Shown one piece after another: positions 17,410 to 25,124 of a DNA stretch of 64,000 nucleotides (position 1 is its first letter; every line of letters starts with the position of its first letter). The stretch is from Clostridiales bacterium NK3B98 (GTDB taxonomy: Bacteria > Bacillota > Clostridia > Oscillospirales > Oscillospiraceae), in the NCBI GenBank assembly GCA_000421005.1, contig ATWA01000004.1:1-64000 (forward strand), written 5' to 3'. The notes below the pieces were generated by a model. The model saw only the letters and a program-made list of their open reading frames with translations, was not told the DNA's origin and searched no databases. The position numbers and the translations under genes were made by a program.

Positions 17410-18918
17410 ATGAATATCAAAGAGGCAAAACAGCAGCTCATCCACACCGTCCGTGCCTATCTGGCTCGGGACGAGTACGGAAGCTGGGCGGTGCCCGTCA
17501 TCGCTCAGCGTCCCATCTTACTGATGGGGCCTCCCGGTGTGGGCAAGACCGCCATTGCGGAGCAGGCCGCCCGGGAGTGCGGCGTGGCGCTGGTGAGCTA
17601 CACCATCACCCACCACACCCGGCAATCCGCCATCGGTCTGCCCAGCATTCACACCGCATCCTACAAGGATAAGTCCTTTCAGGTCACCGAGTACACCATG
17701 AGCGAGATTATCGCCAGCGTTTACCGGGCCATGGAAGAAACCGGGCTGGAACAGGGCATTCTCTTTCTGGACGAGGTAAACTGCGTGTCCGAGACGCTGG
17801 CCCCCGCCATGCTCCAATTTCTCCAATGCAAGACCTTTGGCGCCCACCAGCTTCCTGAGGGCTGGGTGATTGTGGCGGCAGGCAACCCCCCGGAGTACAA
17901 CCGCTCCGTCCGGGACTTCGACATTGTGACGTTGGACCGTGTCCGCCGCATTGACGTGGAGGCAGCCTATCAGCCATGGAAGGAGTACGCCTATCTCCGT
18001 CAGGTACACCCGGCGGTGCTGGCCTATCTGGAGCTGAAGCCCCAGCACTTCTACCAGTTGGAGACCACCGTGGACGGCAAGCGGTTTGCCACCGCCCGGG
18101 GCTGGGAGGATCTCTCCCGGCTGATTTCCGCCCACGAGCAGTTGGGCTTTGGGGTGGATCAGGCGCTGGTGGAGCAGTACATTCAGCACCCTGTCATTGC
18201 CAAGGACTTTTCCGCCTACTACGACCTCTATCTGAAATACCGCTCGGACTACGACGTGGAGGCCATTCTCTCCGGTCACCTCACCGAACAGACGGTCAAC
18301 CGTCTGCGGATGGCTCCCTTTGACGAACGGCTGTCCGCCCTGTCCCTGGTACTGGATGCCCTGTACCGCACCTGCCGGGAGGCCAACGAGGAGGACGCCT
18401 ACGTCACCGCCCTTCATCAGCGGCTCCGCTCCCTGATGCCCCGGCTGTCCGCCGGGGAGGGGCGCTCTGCCGTGGAACAGGAGGTGGCGGCGGTAGACAC
18501 CCTGCATTGGGAGAAATCCCGCTCCAAGCTGCTCTCTCTGGTGGAGGAGCGGCGGTTACAGCGGCTGGAACGCCGGCTGGCCGACCTGCGGGCGCTGGTG
18601 ATGGACTGCGATTCCAGCGGTGCCGACCCCGCCGATGGGGTGCGTGCCGCCTTTGGGGTGGACGTTGCCCGGCGCAAGGCCGCCATTGAAAACGCCTCCT
18701 CCCGGTTGGAACGAGCCTTTGACCTGATCGACGCCGCCTTTGGAGAGGGGCAGGAGCTGGTCATCTTCCTCACCGAGCTGACCATGAATCCTTATTCCAT
18801 GAAGTTCCTCGCTGACAACGGCAACGCCCGTTTCGCCTCCTATAACCGGGAGCTGCTGCTGGATACCAAGCGGAGCGCCATACTGAACGAGTTGCAGGAT
18901 ATACCACAGATTTTTTGA
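17410..18918 (+). CDS. MoxR-family AAA+ ATPase
   Basis: A 502-residue AAA+ protein. Walker A GPPGVGKT at 40-47, Walker B ILFLDEVNCV near 117, sensor-1 region VAAGNPPEYN, then a long helical C-terminal extension (about 260-500) not seen in short MoxR proteins. With its VWA partner it probably acts as a chaperone pair that remodels or matures an enzyme complex; the target is not evident, though the upstream Mrp Fe-S carrier could hint at metalloenzyme maturation (inference). Followed by a strong terminator. Confidence 0.85.
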   Translation: MNIKEAKQQLIHTVRAYLARDEYGSWAVPVIAQRPILLMGPPGVGKTAIAEQAARECGVALVSYTITHHTRQSAIGLPSIHTASYKDKSFQVTEYTMSEIIASVYRAMEETGLEQGILFLDEVNCVSETLAPAMLQFLQCKTFGAHQLPEGWVIVAAGNPPEYNRSVRDFDIVTLDRVRRIDVEAAYQPWKEYAYLRQVHPAVLAYLELKPQHFYQLETTVDGKRFATARGWEDLSRLISAHEQLGFGVDQALVEQYIQHPVIAKDFSAYYDLYLKYRSDYDVEAILSGHLTEQTVNRLRMAPFDERLSALSLVLDALYRTCREANEEDAYVTALHQRLRSLMPRLSAGEGRSAVEQEVAAVDTLHWEKSRSKLLSLVEERRLQRLERRLADLRALVMDCDSSGADPADGVRAAFGVDVARRKAAIENASSRLERAFDLIDAAFGEGQELVIFLTELTMNPYSMKFLADNGNARFASYNRELLLDTKRSAILNELQDIPQIF

Positions 18919-18933
18919 CACGCCTGAAAAATC

Positions 18934-18966
18934 AGACCGCCGGGACAAGCTGCCCGGCGGTCTTTT
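18934..18966 (+). terminator. Terminator after MoxR-type ATPase
   Basis: AGACCGCCGGG / CCCGGCGGTCT, 11-bp stem, 8-nt loop, then TTTT. Confidence 0.9.
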
Positions 18967-19003
18967 GATGCTAATTTTATTACATCTCTTTTAGAAATCA
19001 CTC

Positions 19004-19031
19004 TTGATTTTTTCATCATATATTGTATAAT
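19004..19031 (+). promoter_or_regulatory. Promoter of CMP-kinase-like gene
   Basis: TTGATT (19004-19009), 16-bp spacer, TATAAT (19026-19031) in AT-rich DNA, about 68 bp before the start codon. Confidence 0.75.
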
Positions 19032-19098
19032 AGAAAGCGGAATTGTGAAAGTATCCTGTCACCGACGGATTCGGGACAGAGAAAGGACTTGGGAACTT

Positions 19099-19722
19099 AT
19101 GAAGCAACTGCCTGTCATCACCATCAGCCGTCAGTCCGGCAGCCGCGGGCGGGAAGCAGGGCAACTGCTGGCTCAGGCGCTGGGCATCCCCTGCTATGAC
19201 TACGAGGTGCTGTCCCGGGCTGCCAAAGAGAGCGGCATCTCCCCAGCGTTATTCGAGCAGGAGGAAAAAGCCGCCGCTGCCATGATTCGTCGGCTCAAGA
19301 GCGGACAGACCGCCCAAATCGCTCCTGCCAGCATGGAGATGTTTGAGGCGCAGTCCAAAATCATCCGGGACATGGCAGATCAGGGGCCATGTGTCATCGT
19401 GGGTCGCTGTGCCGACACGGTGCTGCGCCAGCGGGAGAATGTGGTGCATGTGTACATCTACGCCTCGGAAAGCCGCCGGATTGCCAACACCATGGCGAAA
19501 CGTCACGTGGACCGCCGCATTGCCAAGGTGATGATCGACCGGATTGACCGGGGGCGCAGCGCTTACCACAGTCTCTTTTCCAGCCATTTGTGGGGGGATA
19601 CCTCCGCCTATGACCTTTGCGTGTGCACAGACCACCTGACGCCGGAGGAGACCGCCGAAGTGATTCGGGCATTTTTGCAGGCCAGAGAGAAGGACCAGTC
19701 GGGAAACGGGAACCCGCTGTGA
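19099..19722 (+). CDS. Cytidylate kinase-like family protein
   Basis: A 207-residue P-loop protein of the Cytidylate_kin2 family. It begins LPVITISRQSGSRGREAG, where the SGSRGREAG segment is the family version of the Walker A loop, followed by YDYEVLSRAA and the late VGRCADTVLR. True CMP kinase is a related but distinct family, so nucleotide phosphorylation is likely but the substrate is not certain. Start at 19099 fits the conserved N-terminus. It lies 15 bp before a hydrolase gene and shares its transcript. Confidence 0.85.
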   Translation: MKQLPVITISRQSGSRGREAGQLLAQALGIPCYDYEVLSRAAKESGISPALFEQEEKAAAAMIRRLKSGQTAQIAPASMEMFEAQSKIIRDMADQGPCVIVGRCADTVLRQRENVVHVYIYASESRRIANTMAKRHVDRRIAKVMIDRIDRGRSAYHSLFSSHLWGDTSAYDLCVCTDHLTPEETAEVIRAFLQAREKDQSGNGNPL

Positions 19723-19737
19723 GAGGGAGGATCAACC

Positions 19738-20712
19738 ATGAATCAATTGCCGTTTGCTTTGCTCTCCGAAGAAAATTACGAAGCCCAGATGGGGCAGGTG
19801 GCTCTGCGGCTGGAACAGTGCCGTCAATCCACCGGAATCAGCGCCCGGAAGGAAAATCTGGGGATTTATTGGGAGTATTATGCCCCGGATGACGGATGCG
19901 ATAAAGTCATTTTCATCAGCCACGGCTTTACCGAGTCCACACTGGAATACTCCGAGCTGATTTACTACTTCCTCCGGGCGGGATACGGGGTCTTTGTCTG
20001 CGACCATATGGGGCATGGCAAGAGCTACCGTCTGGTGCAGGAGACCTGGCTGACCCACATTACCTCCTTCTCCGACTACATCAAGGATATGCACTATCTG
20101 ATTGAGCATGTGGTGGTTCCCATGACCGAGGGCAAGCACCGCTACCTCTACGGACACTCCATGGGGGGTGCCATTGCCATTCTCTATCTGGAGGAGCATC
20201 CCGGTATCTTTGAGAAGTGCATTCTCTCCTCTCCCATGGTCTCCCCCTCCGCCGGGGATATGCCTGATTTTTTGGGCGGGGCGCTGGCCAGCTTTATGTG
20301 TATGCTGGGGCAGGGGGAAAAGCCCATTATGATTCAAAAGCCCTTCGACGGGGAAGACCACTGGGAGGACAACAACTGCACCACCTCCAAGGCACGTTAC
20401 CTCTGGTATCTCAACCGTCAGAAGCAGGATATCAACCTGCAAAACTCCGCCGCCACCTACTCCTGGGCCAAGGAGGCCGCCAACGTCCAGTATCCCATTC
20501 TGGCACAGGCGTACTCCGTCCAGATTCCGGTGCTGCTGTGTCAGGCGGGGCTGGATACCGTGGTCAACCTTCCCCCTCAGGACGATTTGGTACACCTTCT
20601 GCCCCAGGGCAAAAAGATTGTCTACCGGGACGCCAAGCACGAAATCTACCGCAGCACCAACGACACGTTGGGGCAGTTCCTGCTGGATATCCTCAATTTC
20701 CTTGAGGAATAA
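19738..20712 (+). CDS. Alpha/beta hydrolase (lysophospholipase/monoacylglycerol lipase-like)
   Basis: A 324-residue serine hydrolase. The nucleophile elbow is YGHSMGGAIA (Ser about residue 141), the oxyanion strand is VIFISHGFTES, and the C-terminal Asp/His pair is visible in CQAGLDTVVN and DAKHEIYRS. This layout matches the serine aminopeptidase S33/lysophospholipase group that cleaves lipid esters. No signal peptide. GAGGGAGG precedes the ATG. Ends at a bidirectional terminator. Confidence 0.9.
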   Translation: MNQLPFALLSEENYEAQMGQVALRLEQCRQSTGISARKENLGIYWEYYAPDDGCDKVIFISHGFTESTLEYSELIYYFLRAGYGVFVCDHMGHGKSYRLVQETWLTHITSFSDYIKDMHYLIEHVVVPMTEGKHRYLYGHSMGGAIAILYLEEHPGIFEKCILSSPMVSPSAGDMPDFLGGALASFMCMLGQGEKPIMIQKPFDGEDHWEDNNCTTSKARYLWYLNRQKQDINLQNSAATYSWAKEAANVQYPILAQAYSVQIPVLLCQAGLDTVVNLPPQDDLVHLLPQGKKIVYRDAKHEIYRSTNDTLGQFLLDILNFLEE

Positions 20713-20714
20713 CA

Positions 20715-20759
20715 CCGAAAAAATCACCGCTCTCAATTGAGAGCGGTGATTTTTTTCGG
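20715..20759. terminator. Bidirectional terminator
   Basis: A long perfect palindrome: AAAAAATCACCGCTCTC, AATT centre, GAGAGCGGTGATTTTTT. A and T runs on both sides serve the two converging genes. Confidence 0.92.
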
Positions 20760-20767
20760 GTATTTGT

Positions 20768-22240
20768 TTACCTCACCCGGCAGACTGCGCTGGCGGTAGT
20801 GCCGTCAGGTGCGGTAGCGGTGATGGTCGCGGAGCCGTGGGCAACGGCGGTGACAATGCCATCGGACACGGTGGCTACTTCCTCGTTGGAGGAGGTCCAG
20901 GTCACCTTGTCGGCGTTATCCCGCATGAGCTGATGGCGCTCCCCGGCGTTCAGGGTGAAGTCCTCCCGGTTCAGGGTCACGTCAATATGCTCGCCTGTGG
21001 CAGTCTCCTGCTCCTGAGCGGTCTCAGCTTCTTCGCCGTCATCCGTCTCGGCGGGGGCTTCAGCGTCCTGCTGTTCGTCCTCCGCCTCGCAGGTGATGTA
21101 GCAGGAGTCGTGGACAGCCTCAGAGCCGTCCGCAGGCTTGACGCCCACCTGGACCGCCACGGCGCACTCGCCCGGGCCTACATACTCCACCTGTGCGGTG
21201 TTGGAGCCGAGGACGGTGAGCTTGATGATGTCCTCATCCTTGTTGCTGGAAGCCCATGCCAGAAGGCCGTCCCAGCCTTCCACGTCCAGCGTAGCGGTAA
21301 GTACCTTGGTTTCACCGGGGTGGAGGGTCAGCTCGTCCGCGTCCAGCGTCACCGACGTGGGGTCGGGCACCTGCTGAACAGGCTCCGGCTCGGTCTCCTC
21401 AGGGAGTTCGATGGTCTCGTCTGCGTCCGGGATTACGCCCAGCAGGGTGGACACCACAGGAATGTGGGACACGTCCGGCAGGTTCCAGCCCATCATTGGG
21501 CCAAGGGTATACGCCATACGCACGCCCAGCACCAGAGCCACCACGATCAGCAGCACCACCACCATGGTCAGCACCCGGTTCAGCACGGGACGCTGCTTCT
21601 GAGGCTCGTCATCCACCAGCGTAGGCAGGCGGTCTGTGTCCCGCTGAGTGGGACGTGCAGGGCGGAAGGTCTGGGTCTGGTCCATGTTCTGTCCCCAGAC
21701 ACGGTCTTTCCCCGCCTGTGGGGCGGCGCTGGGAGATTCCCCGGCGGAACGCTGGCGGGCGTTGAAAGCGGCGGCCTGATATTCGTTGACACGGGACTCT
21801 TCTCCTCCCAGTCTGTCCATCTGGGGCGTGCGCTGGGGGTTCTTCAGGTCGCCAAAGTCAAACTGGAAGCCCTGATTGTTCTGCTGGGGCTGGGGCTGGG
21901 GTCTCTGCTGAGGCTGGGGTCTCTGCGGAGGCTGGGCGGGCTGCTCCGGCTCGCTGGGCTGTGCCTTCTCCTCAGGCTGGTCGGGACGGCGGCGGGCACC
22001 GGGGCCGTTCAGTGCGGCACGCTTGGGTGCCTCATTCAGGGTGCGGTTGGCAGGAGCGGCGGTGTTGAAGTCCATGCCCGCAATGGAGCGGAGGATCTCA
22101 TCAATGACCGCATCGTCAACGAGGGAGCTGTCATCAGTGGTAGCATAGGTTCTTCTTCTTGACGTACCTGTATTCAAATGGGTATGGCTAGGCTTGCTAC
22201 CCGCAAGGCGCTTACCGCCCTTATTGGTTTCGTTCGGCAT
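20768..22240 (-). CDS. Membrane protein with C-terminal bacterial Ig-like (Big_2) domains
   Basis: A 490-residue type II membrane protein. The N-terminal 220 residues are cytoplasmic and disordered, rich in Pro, Gln, Arg (a run of PQ-rich repeats at about 100-125). One membrane helix (VLTMVVVLLIVVALVLGVRM, about 230-250) follows, then an acidic linker and two Ig-like modules: DPTSVTLDADELTLHPGET... and IDVTLNREDFTLNAGE..., the last ending with ATITATAPDGTTASAV typical of Big_2. The start at 22240 has AAGGAAGG upstream. Role unknown; Ig modules usually bind surface polymers or proteins. Confidence 0.8.
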   Translation of the reverse strand: MPNETNKGGKRLAGSKPSHTHLNTGTSRRRTYATTDDSSLVDDAVIDEILRSIAGMDFNTAAPANRTLNEAPKRAALNGPGARRRPDQPEEKAQPSEPEQPAQPPQRPQPQQRPQPQPQQNNQGFQFDFGDLKNPQRTPQMDRLGGEESRVNEYQAAAFNARQRSAGESPSAAPQAGKDRVWGQNMDQTQTFRPARPTQRDTDRLPTLVDDEPQKQRPVLNRVLTMVVVLLIVVALVLGVRMAYTLGPMMGWNLPDVSHIPVVSTLLGVIPDADETIELPEETEPEPVQQVPDPTSVTLDADELTLHPGETKVLTATLDVEGWDGLLAWASSNKDEDIIKLTVLGSNTAQVEYVGPGECAVAVQVGVKPADGSEAVHDSCYITCEAEDEQQDAEAPAETDDGEEAETAQEQETATGEHIDVTLNREDFTLNAGERHQLMRDNADKVTWTSSNEEVATVSDGIVTAVAHGSATITATAPDGTTASAVCRVR

Positions 22241-22389
22241 ACGGGGCCTTCCTTTCTCACTGTGGTAGTCTGTCAAAACAGCTGTCTTTGCAGCAAAGGC
22301 ACGCAGAAACGGAGAACAGCATTCTGTTCCATGACGGCGCAATGTAGCGTCCAGACTGCGGCCTATTATCTATCTCGTCTATCTTCAAT

Positions 22390-22418
22390 ATCATACCGCT
22401 CTTTTGCTTTCCCGTCAA
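22390..22418 (-). promoter_or_regulatory. Promoter of Ig-domain protein gene
   Basis: Minus-strand TTGACG (22418-22413), 17-bp spacer, TATGAT (22395-22390). With the divergent promoter at 22472-22500 this accounts for the 378-bp gap between the two genes; I see no other gene in it. Confidence 0.75.
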
Positions 22419-22471
22419 CACCCGAGTTTTAAATTCCGGTAAATACAAAAAGAGCGTCCGGCAAAATGTTT

Positions 22472-22500
22472 TTGCCTTTCTCCCGGAAATACGTTATACT
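22472..22500 (+). promoter_or_regulatory. Promoter of RlmL-type methyltransferase gene
   Basis: TTGCCT (22472-22477), 17-bp spacer, TATACT (22495-22500), about 118 bp before the start codon. Confidence 0.65.
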
Positions 22501-22618
22501 GTACCATAATGCAGAGCGTCGGCGCTGGCGATTTATTTCCTGCACAGTGAATTTCTTTTCCCGCAAATCCCTTTTGATTCACTTTTTCCCCTTTCATTTT
22601 CTGCAAAACGAGGTTTTT

Positions 22619-23740
22619 ATGGATAAACTACAATATATGATTCCCTGTCTGCTGGGGCTGGAGCGGCTGGTGGCGGATGAGATCCGCCGTCTGGGTCTGG
22701 AGGATGTGCGTGCCGAAAATGGACGGGTTTTCTGCCGGGGCACCCTTGCCGACCTGCCAAGGCTGAATATCAATCTGCGCTGCGGCGCACGGGTGCTGCT
22801 GGTGCTGTCCACCTTCCGGGCGACTACCTTTGAGGAGCTGTTTCAGGGGGTTCTGGCTGTCCATTGGGAGGAACTGATTCCCCTCAATGGGGAAAGCCCG
22901 GTGAAGGGGTATTCCATCGACTCTCAGCTTCACTCAGTTCCCGCCTGTCAGTCCATTGTGAAAAAGGCGCTGTCTCAGCGGCTGTGCCGTGCCTACGGGG
23001 TGGACTGGCTTAGTGAGGACGGGGAGCGGTATCAGGTACAGTTCTCCATCTTCAAGGATCAGGTGCATCTCTGTCTGGACACCTCCGGTCAGGGGCTTTA
23101 CAAGCGGGGTTACCGTGCCGTAGGCGTGGAAGCGCCCCTCCGGGAGACGCTGGCGGCGGCCATGGTGCTTTTGAGCAAATACCGGGGGCTGGATCCCTTC
23201 TGTGACCCCTTCTGCGGCTCGGGCACCATCTGCATCGAGGCGGCTCTCATCGCCAAGAACCGGGCGCCGGGACTGAACCGCAGCTTTGCCGCCCAGCGCT
23301 GGAAGCTGGTGGACGGGAAGCTGTGGATGGATGCGGCGGATGAGGCCATGGACAAGGAATATGACCGGGTGTATGACATCTGGGGAGGCGACATCGACCC
23401 CAATGCCGTGGCCATCGCCCAGTCCAATGCGGCAAAAGCAGAGGTAGAGGATACCGTGCGCTTTGAGGTGGCGGACGCAGGTCGGTTCTACGCCCACGAG
23501 CCCTATGGCAGGGTGGTGACCAATCCCCCCTACGGCGAGCGCCTGCTGGAAAAGGAGGAGGCTGCCAAGCTGTACCACACCTTCGGGGCGGCTATGCGCC
23601 GTCTGCCGGAGGGCTGGCGGGTGAGCATTCTGTCCTCTCACACGGAATTTGAGCAGGCCTACGGTCAGCGGGCGGCGAAAAAGCGGAAGCTGTACAACGG
23701 CATGCTCAAGTGCGATCTGTTTCAATACGGAAAGCTGTAA
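22619..23740 (+). CDS. Class I SAM-dependent rRNA methyltransferase (THUMP, RlmL/YpsC type)
   Basis: A 373-residue methyltransferase. The N-terminal THUMP domain (about 45-155) binds RNA and the C-terminal Rossmann domain binds SAM: DPFCGSGTICIEAALIA is motif I and VTNPPYGERL is motif IV, typical of N2-guanine methylation of 23S rRNA (RlmL family; YpsC in Bacillus). Start at 22619 has GAGG 6 nt before it and fits the conserved LQYMIPCLLGLERLVADE-like N-terminus. The exact modified base is inferred from family. Confidence 0.92.
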   Translation: MDKLQYMIPCLLGLERLVADEIRRLGLEDVRAENGRVFCRGTLADLPRLNINLRCGARVLLVLSTFRATTFEELFQGVLAVHWEELIPLNGESPVKGYSIDSQLHSVPACQSIVKKALSQRLCRAYGVDWLSEDGERYQVQFSIFKDQVHLCLDTSGQGLYKRGYRAVGVEAPLRETLAAAMVLLSKYRGLDPFCDPFCGSGTICIEAALIAKNRAPGLNRSFAAQRWKLVDGKLWMDAADEAMDKEYDRVYDIWGGDIDPNAVAIAQSNAAKAEVEDTVRFEVADAGRFYAHEPYGRVVTNPPYGERLLEKEEAAKLYHTFGAAMRRLPEGWRVSILSSHTEFEQAYGQRAAKKRKLYNGMLKCDLFQYGKL

Positions 23741-23818
23741 CCTCCCGGAGTGAGGCGCATAGAATGAACTGTGAGCGGCAAGACGCTGCTCAACATCCAG
23801 TTCAGGAGGTCTCTCGAT

Positions 23819-23965
23819 ATGGGATGCAATAACAACTGCTTTGGCGGCAACAACTGTCTGTGGATCATTCTGCTCATCATCATTATCTTCTCCTGCGGCG
23901 GCTGCGGCAACGGCTGTGGCTGCAACAATGGCTGCGGCAACATCGGCGGCGGCTGCGGCTGCTGA
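23819..23965 (+). CDS. Small Cys/Gly-rich membrane-anchored protein
   Basis: A 48-residue protein with a strong AGGAGG 9 nt before the ATG. Layout: Asn/Cys N-terminus (MGCNNNCFGGNNC), one very hydrophobic helix (LWIILLIIIIFS, 14-25), then a tail made almost only of Gly, Cys and Asn (about 26-48). Ten of 48 residues are Cys. Resembles the short proteins labelled high-cysteine chorion-class HCB-like in related Clostridia (from memory). The name is historical and says nothing on function; a spore-coat or metal-binding role is speculative. Followed by a GC-rich hairpin. Confidence 0.75.
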   Translation: MGCNNNCFGGNNCLWIILLIIIIFSCGGCGNGCGCNNGCGNIGGGCGC

Positions 23966-23973
23966 CACCTCCC

Positions 23974-23996
23974 TGCCCCCGGCTCTGCCGGGGGCA
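23974..23996 (+). terminator. GC-rich hairpin, possible attenuator
   Basis: TGCCCCCGGC-TCT-GCCGGGGGCA, a 10-bp perfect stem with a triloop but no T run, between the small Cys-rich gene and the transglutaminase gene. It may partly uncouple the two. Confidence 0.5.
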
Positions 23997-24023
23997 ATTA
24001 CAGACTTGACAGAGAGGACAAGC

Positions 24024-25055
24024 ATGGAACCCTACTACTTTCAACATATGTCCAAGCAGCACCAAAGCGTCTACCACGCCATGAAAGCCGGGCTGCTGGC
24101 TCTGGCACCGGTGATCCCCGTGGACCGGCTGGACGGGAAAGCGCTGAGCGAGATTCTTTTGCAGCTCCGGCTGGACTGCCCGGAGATTTTCTATGTCACC
24201 GGTTTTTCCTACCGTTTTCACCCGGAGGGCAGCACCGTAGAGCTGCTTCCGGAGTACCTGTTCGACAAGGGAAAGATCCGCACTCATCAGCAGGCCATGG
24301 AATCCCGCATCCGCAAGCTGACCCGCCCCATGCTGGACAAGCCGGAGGAACAGCGGGTGCAGTTCGTTCACGACTTTATCTGCCAGAATGTCCGCTATGA
24401 CAAGCTGAAAAAGCCCTACTCCCACGAAATACTGGGGCCGTTAAGTCAGGGGGTATCCGTCTGCGAGGGCATTGCCAAGGCGGTCAAGGCGCTGTGCGAC
24501 GCACTGGGGGTCTGGTGCATCGTCGCCATCTGCGGCAACAACCCGGAAAAAGGGATTCGCTACCGCCATACCTGGAATGTTCTCCGGCTGGGCGGGCAGT
24601 ATTATCATCTGGACGCAACCTTTGACAACTCCCTCTCCCATGAGGGCGGCATTCGGTACGACTATTATTTGGTAGATGACAAAGCCATTTACCGGGATCA
24701 CGAGCCGGTGCTGTTTCCTGTCCCTTCCTGTACGGACAGCGGCAAAAGCTGGTACAAAGCCCACAAGCTTGCCTTTACCACCAAGGCGCAGGTGGAGAGC
24801 CGGGCTGCTCAGGGGGCGAAGCGTCAGCGGACGCTGGTTTTCCAGTGGTGGGGAGACTATCTCACCCGGGAGCGGCTGGTAGAGCTTTGCGCTCTGATGG
24901 AAGCTGCCGCAAATCAGCGTGGCCGTCATGCGCAGGTGCGGCTGAACTGGCCCCAAGCGGTTTTAGAAGTGGACTTCCCCGCCCAGCGCTCCGCTCAGCC
25001 CTTTACCGCCCAGCAGGCCAACGAGGGAGAAGATGCGCTGTTGGAGCAGCAATAG
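24024..25055 (+). CDS. Transglutaminase-like cysteine protease-fold protein
   Basis: A 343-residue protein with a transglutaminase-like core. The Cys-His-Asp triad is visible in GVSVCEGIAKAVKALCDALG, RYRHTWNVLRL and YYHLDATFDN. No signal peptide is evident, so it is probably cytoplasmic or forespore/mother-cell located. Members act as peptidases or crosslinkers; substrate unknown. ATG 24024 has AGAGAGGA upstream. An open frame extends upstream across the Cys-rich gene, but that part is a shadow. Confidence 0.8.
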   Translation: MEPYYFQHMSKQHQSVYHAMKAGLLALAPVIPVDRLDGKALSEILLQLRLDCPEIFYVTGFSYRFHPEGSTVELLPEYLFDKGKIRTHQQAMESRIRKLTRPMLDKPEEQRVQFVHDFICQNVRYDKLKKPYSHEILGPLSQGVSVCEGIAKAVKALCDALGVWCIVAICGNNPEKGIRYRHTWNVLRLGGQYYHLDATFDNSLSHEGGIRYDYYLVDDKAIYRDHEPVLFPVPSCTDSGKSWYKAHKLAFTTKAQVESRAAQGAKRQRTLVFQWWGDYLTRERLVELCALMEAAANQRGRHAQVRLNWPQAVLEVDFPAQRSAQPFTAQQANEGEDALLEQQ

Positions 25056-25058
25056 ACG

Positions 25059-25087
25059 AAGGGACTGCCTGATTCGGCAGTCCCTTT
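25059..25087. terminator. Terminator between converging genes
   Basis: AAGGGACTGCC / GGCAGTCCCTT with TTTT. The same AGGGACTG/CAGTCCCT stem is reused at 35041-35078 and, with changes, at 60556-60585. Confidence 0.85.
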
Positions 25088-25124
25088 TGTGCATAGAATG
25101 ATGCGGATTTAATCAGTGATTCCT

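Noticed and set aside
23841-24023. A long N-terminal extension of the transglutaminase gene
   Set aside because: The extension is Ala/Thr-only low complexity read through the Cys-rich gene in another frame; ATG 24024 has its own ribosome site.
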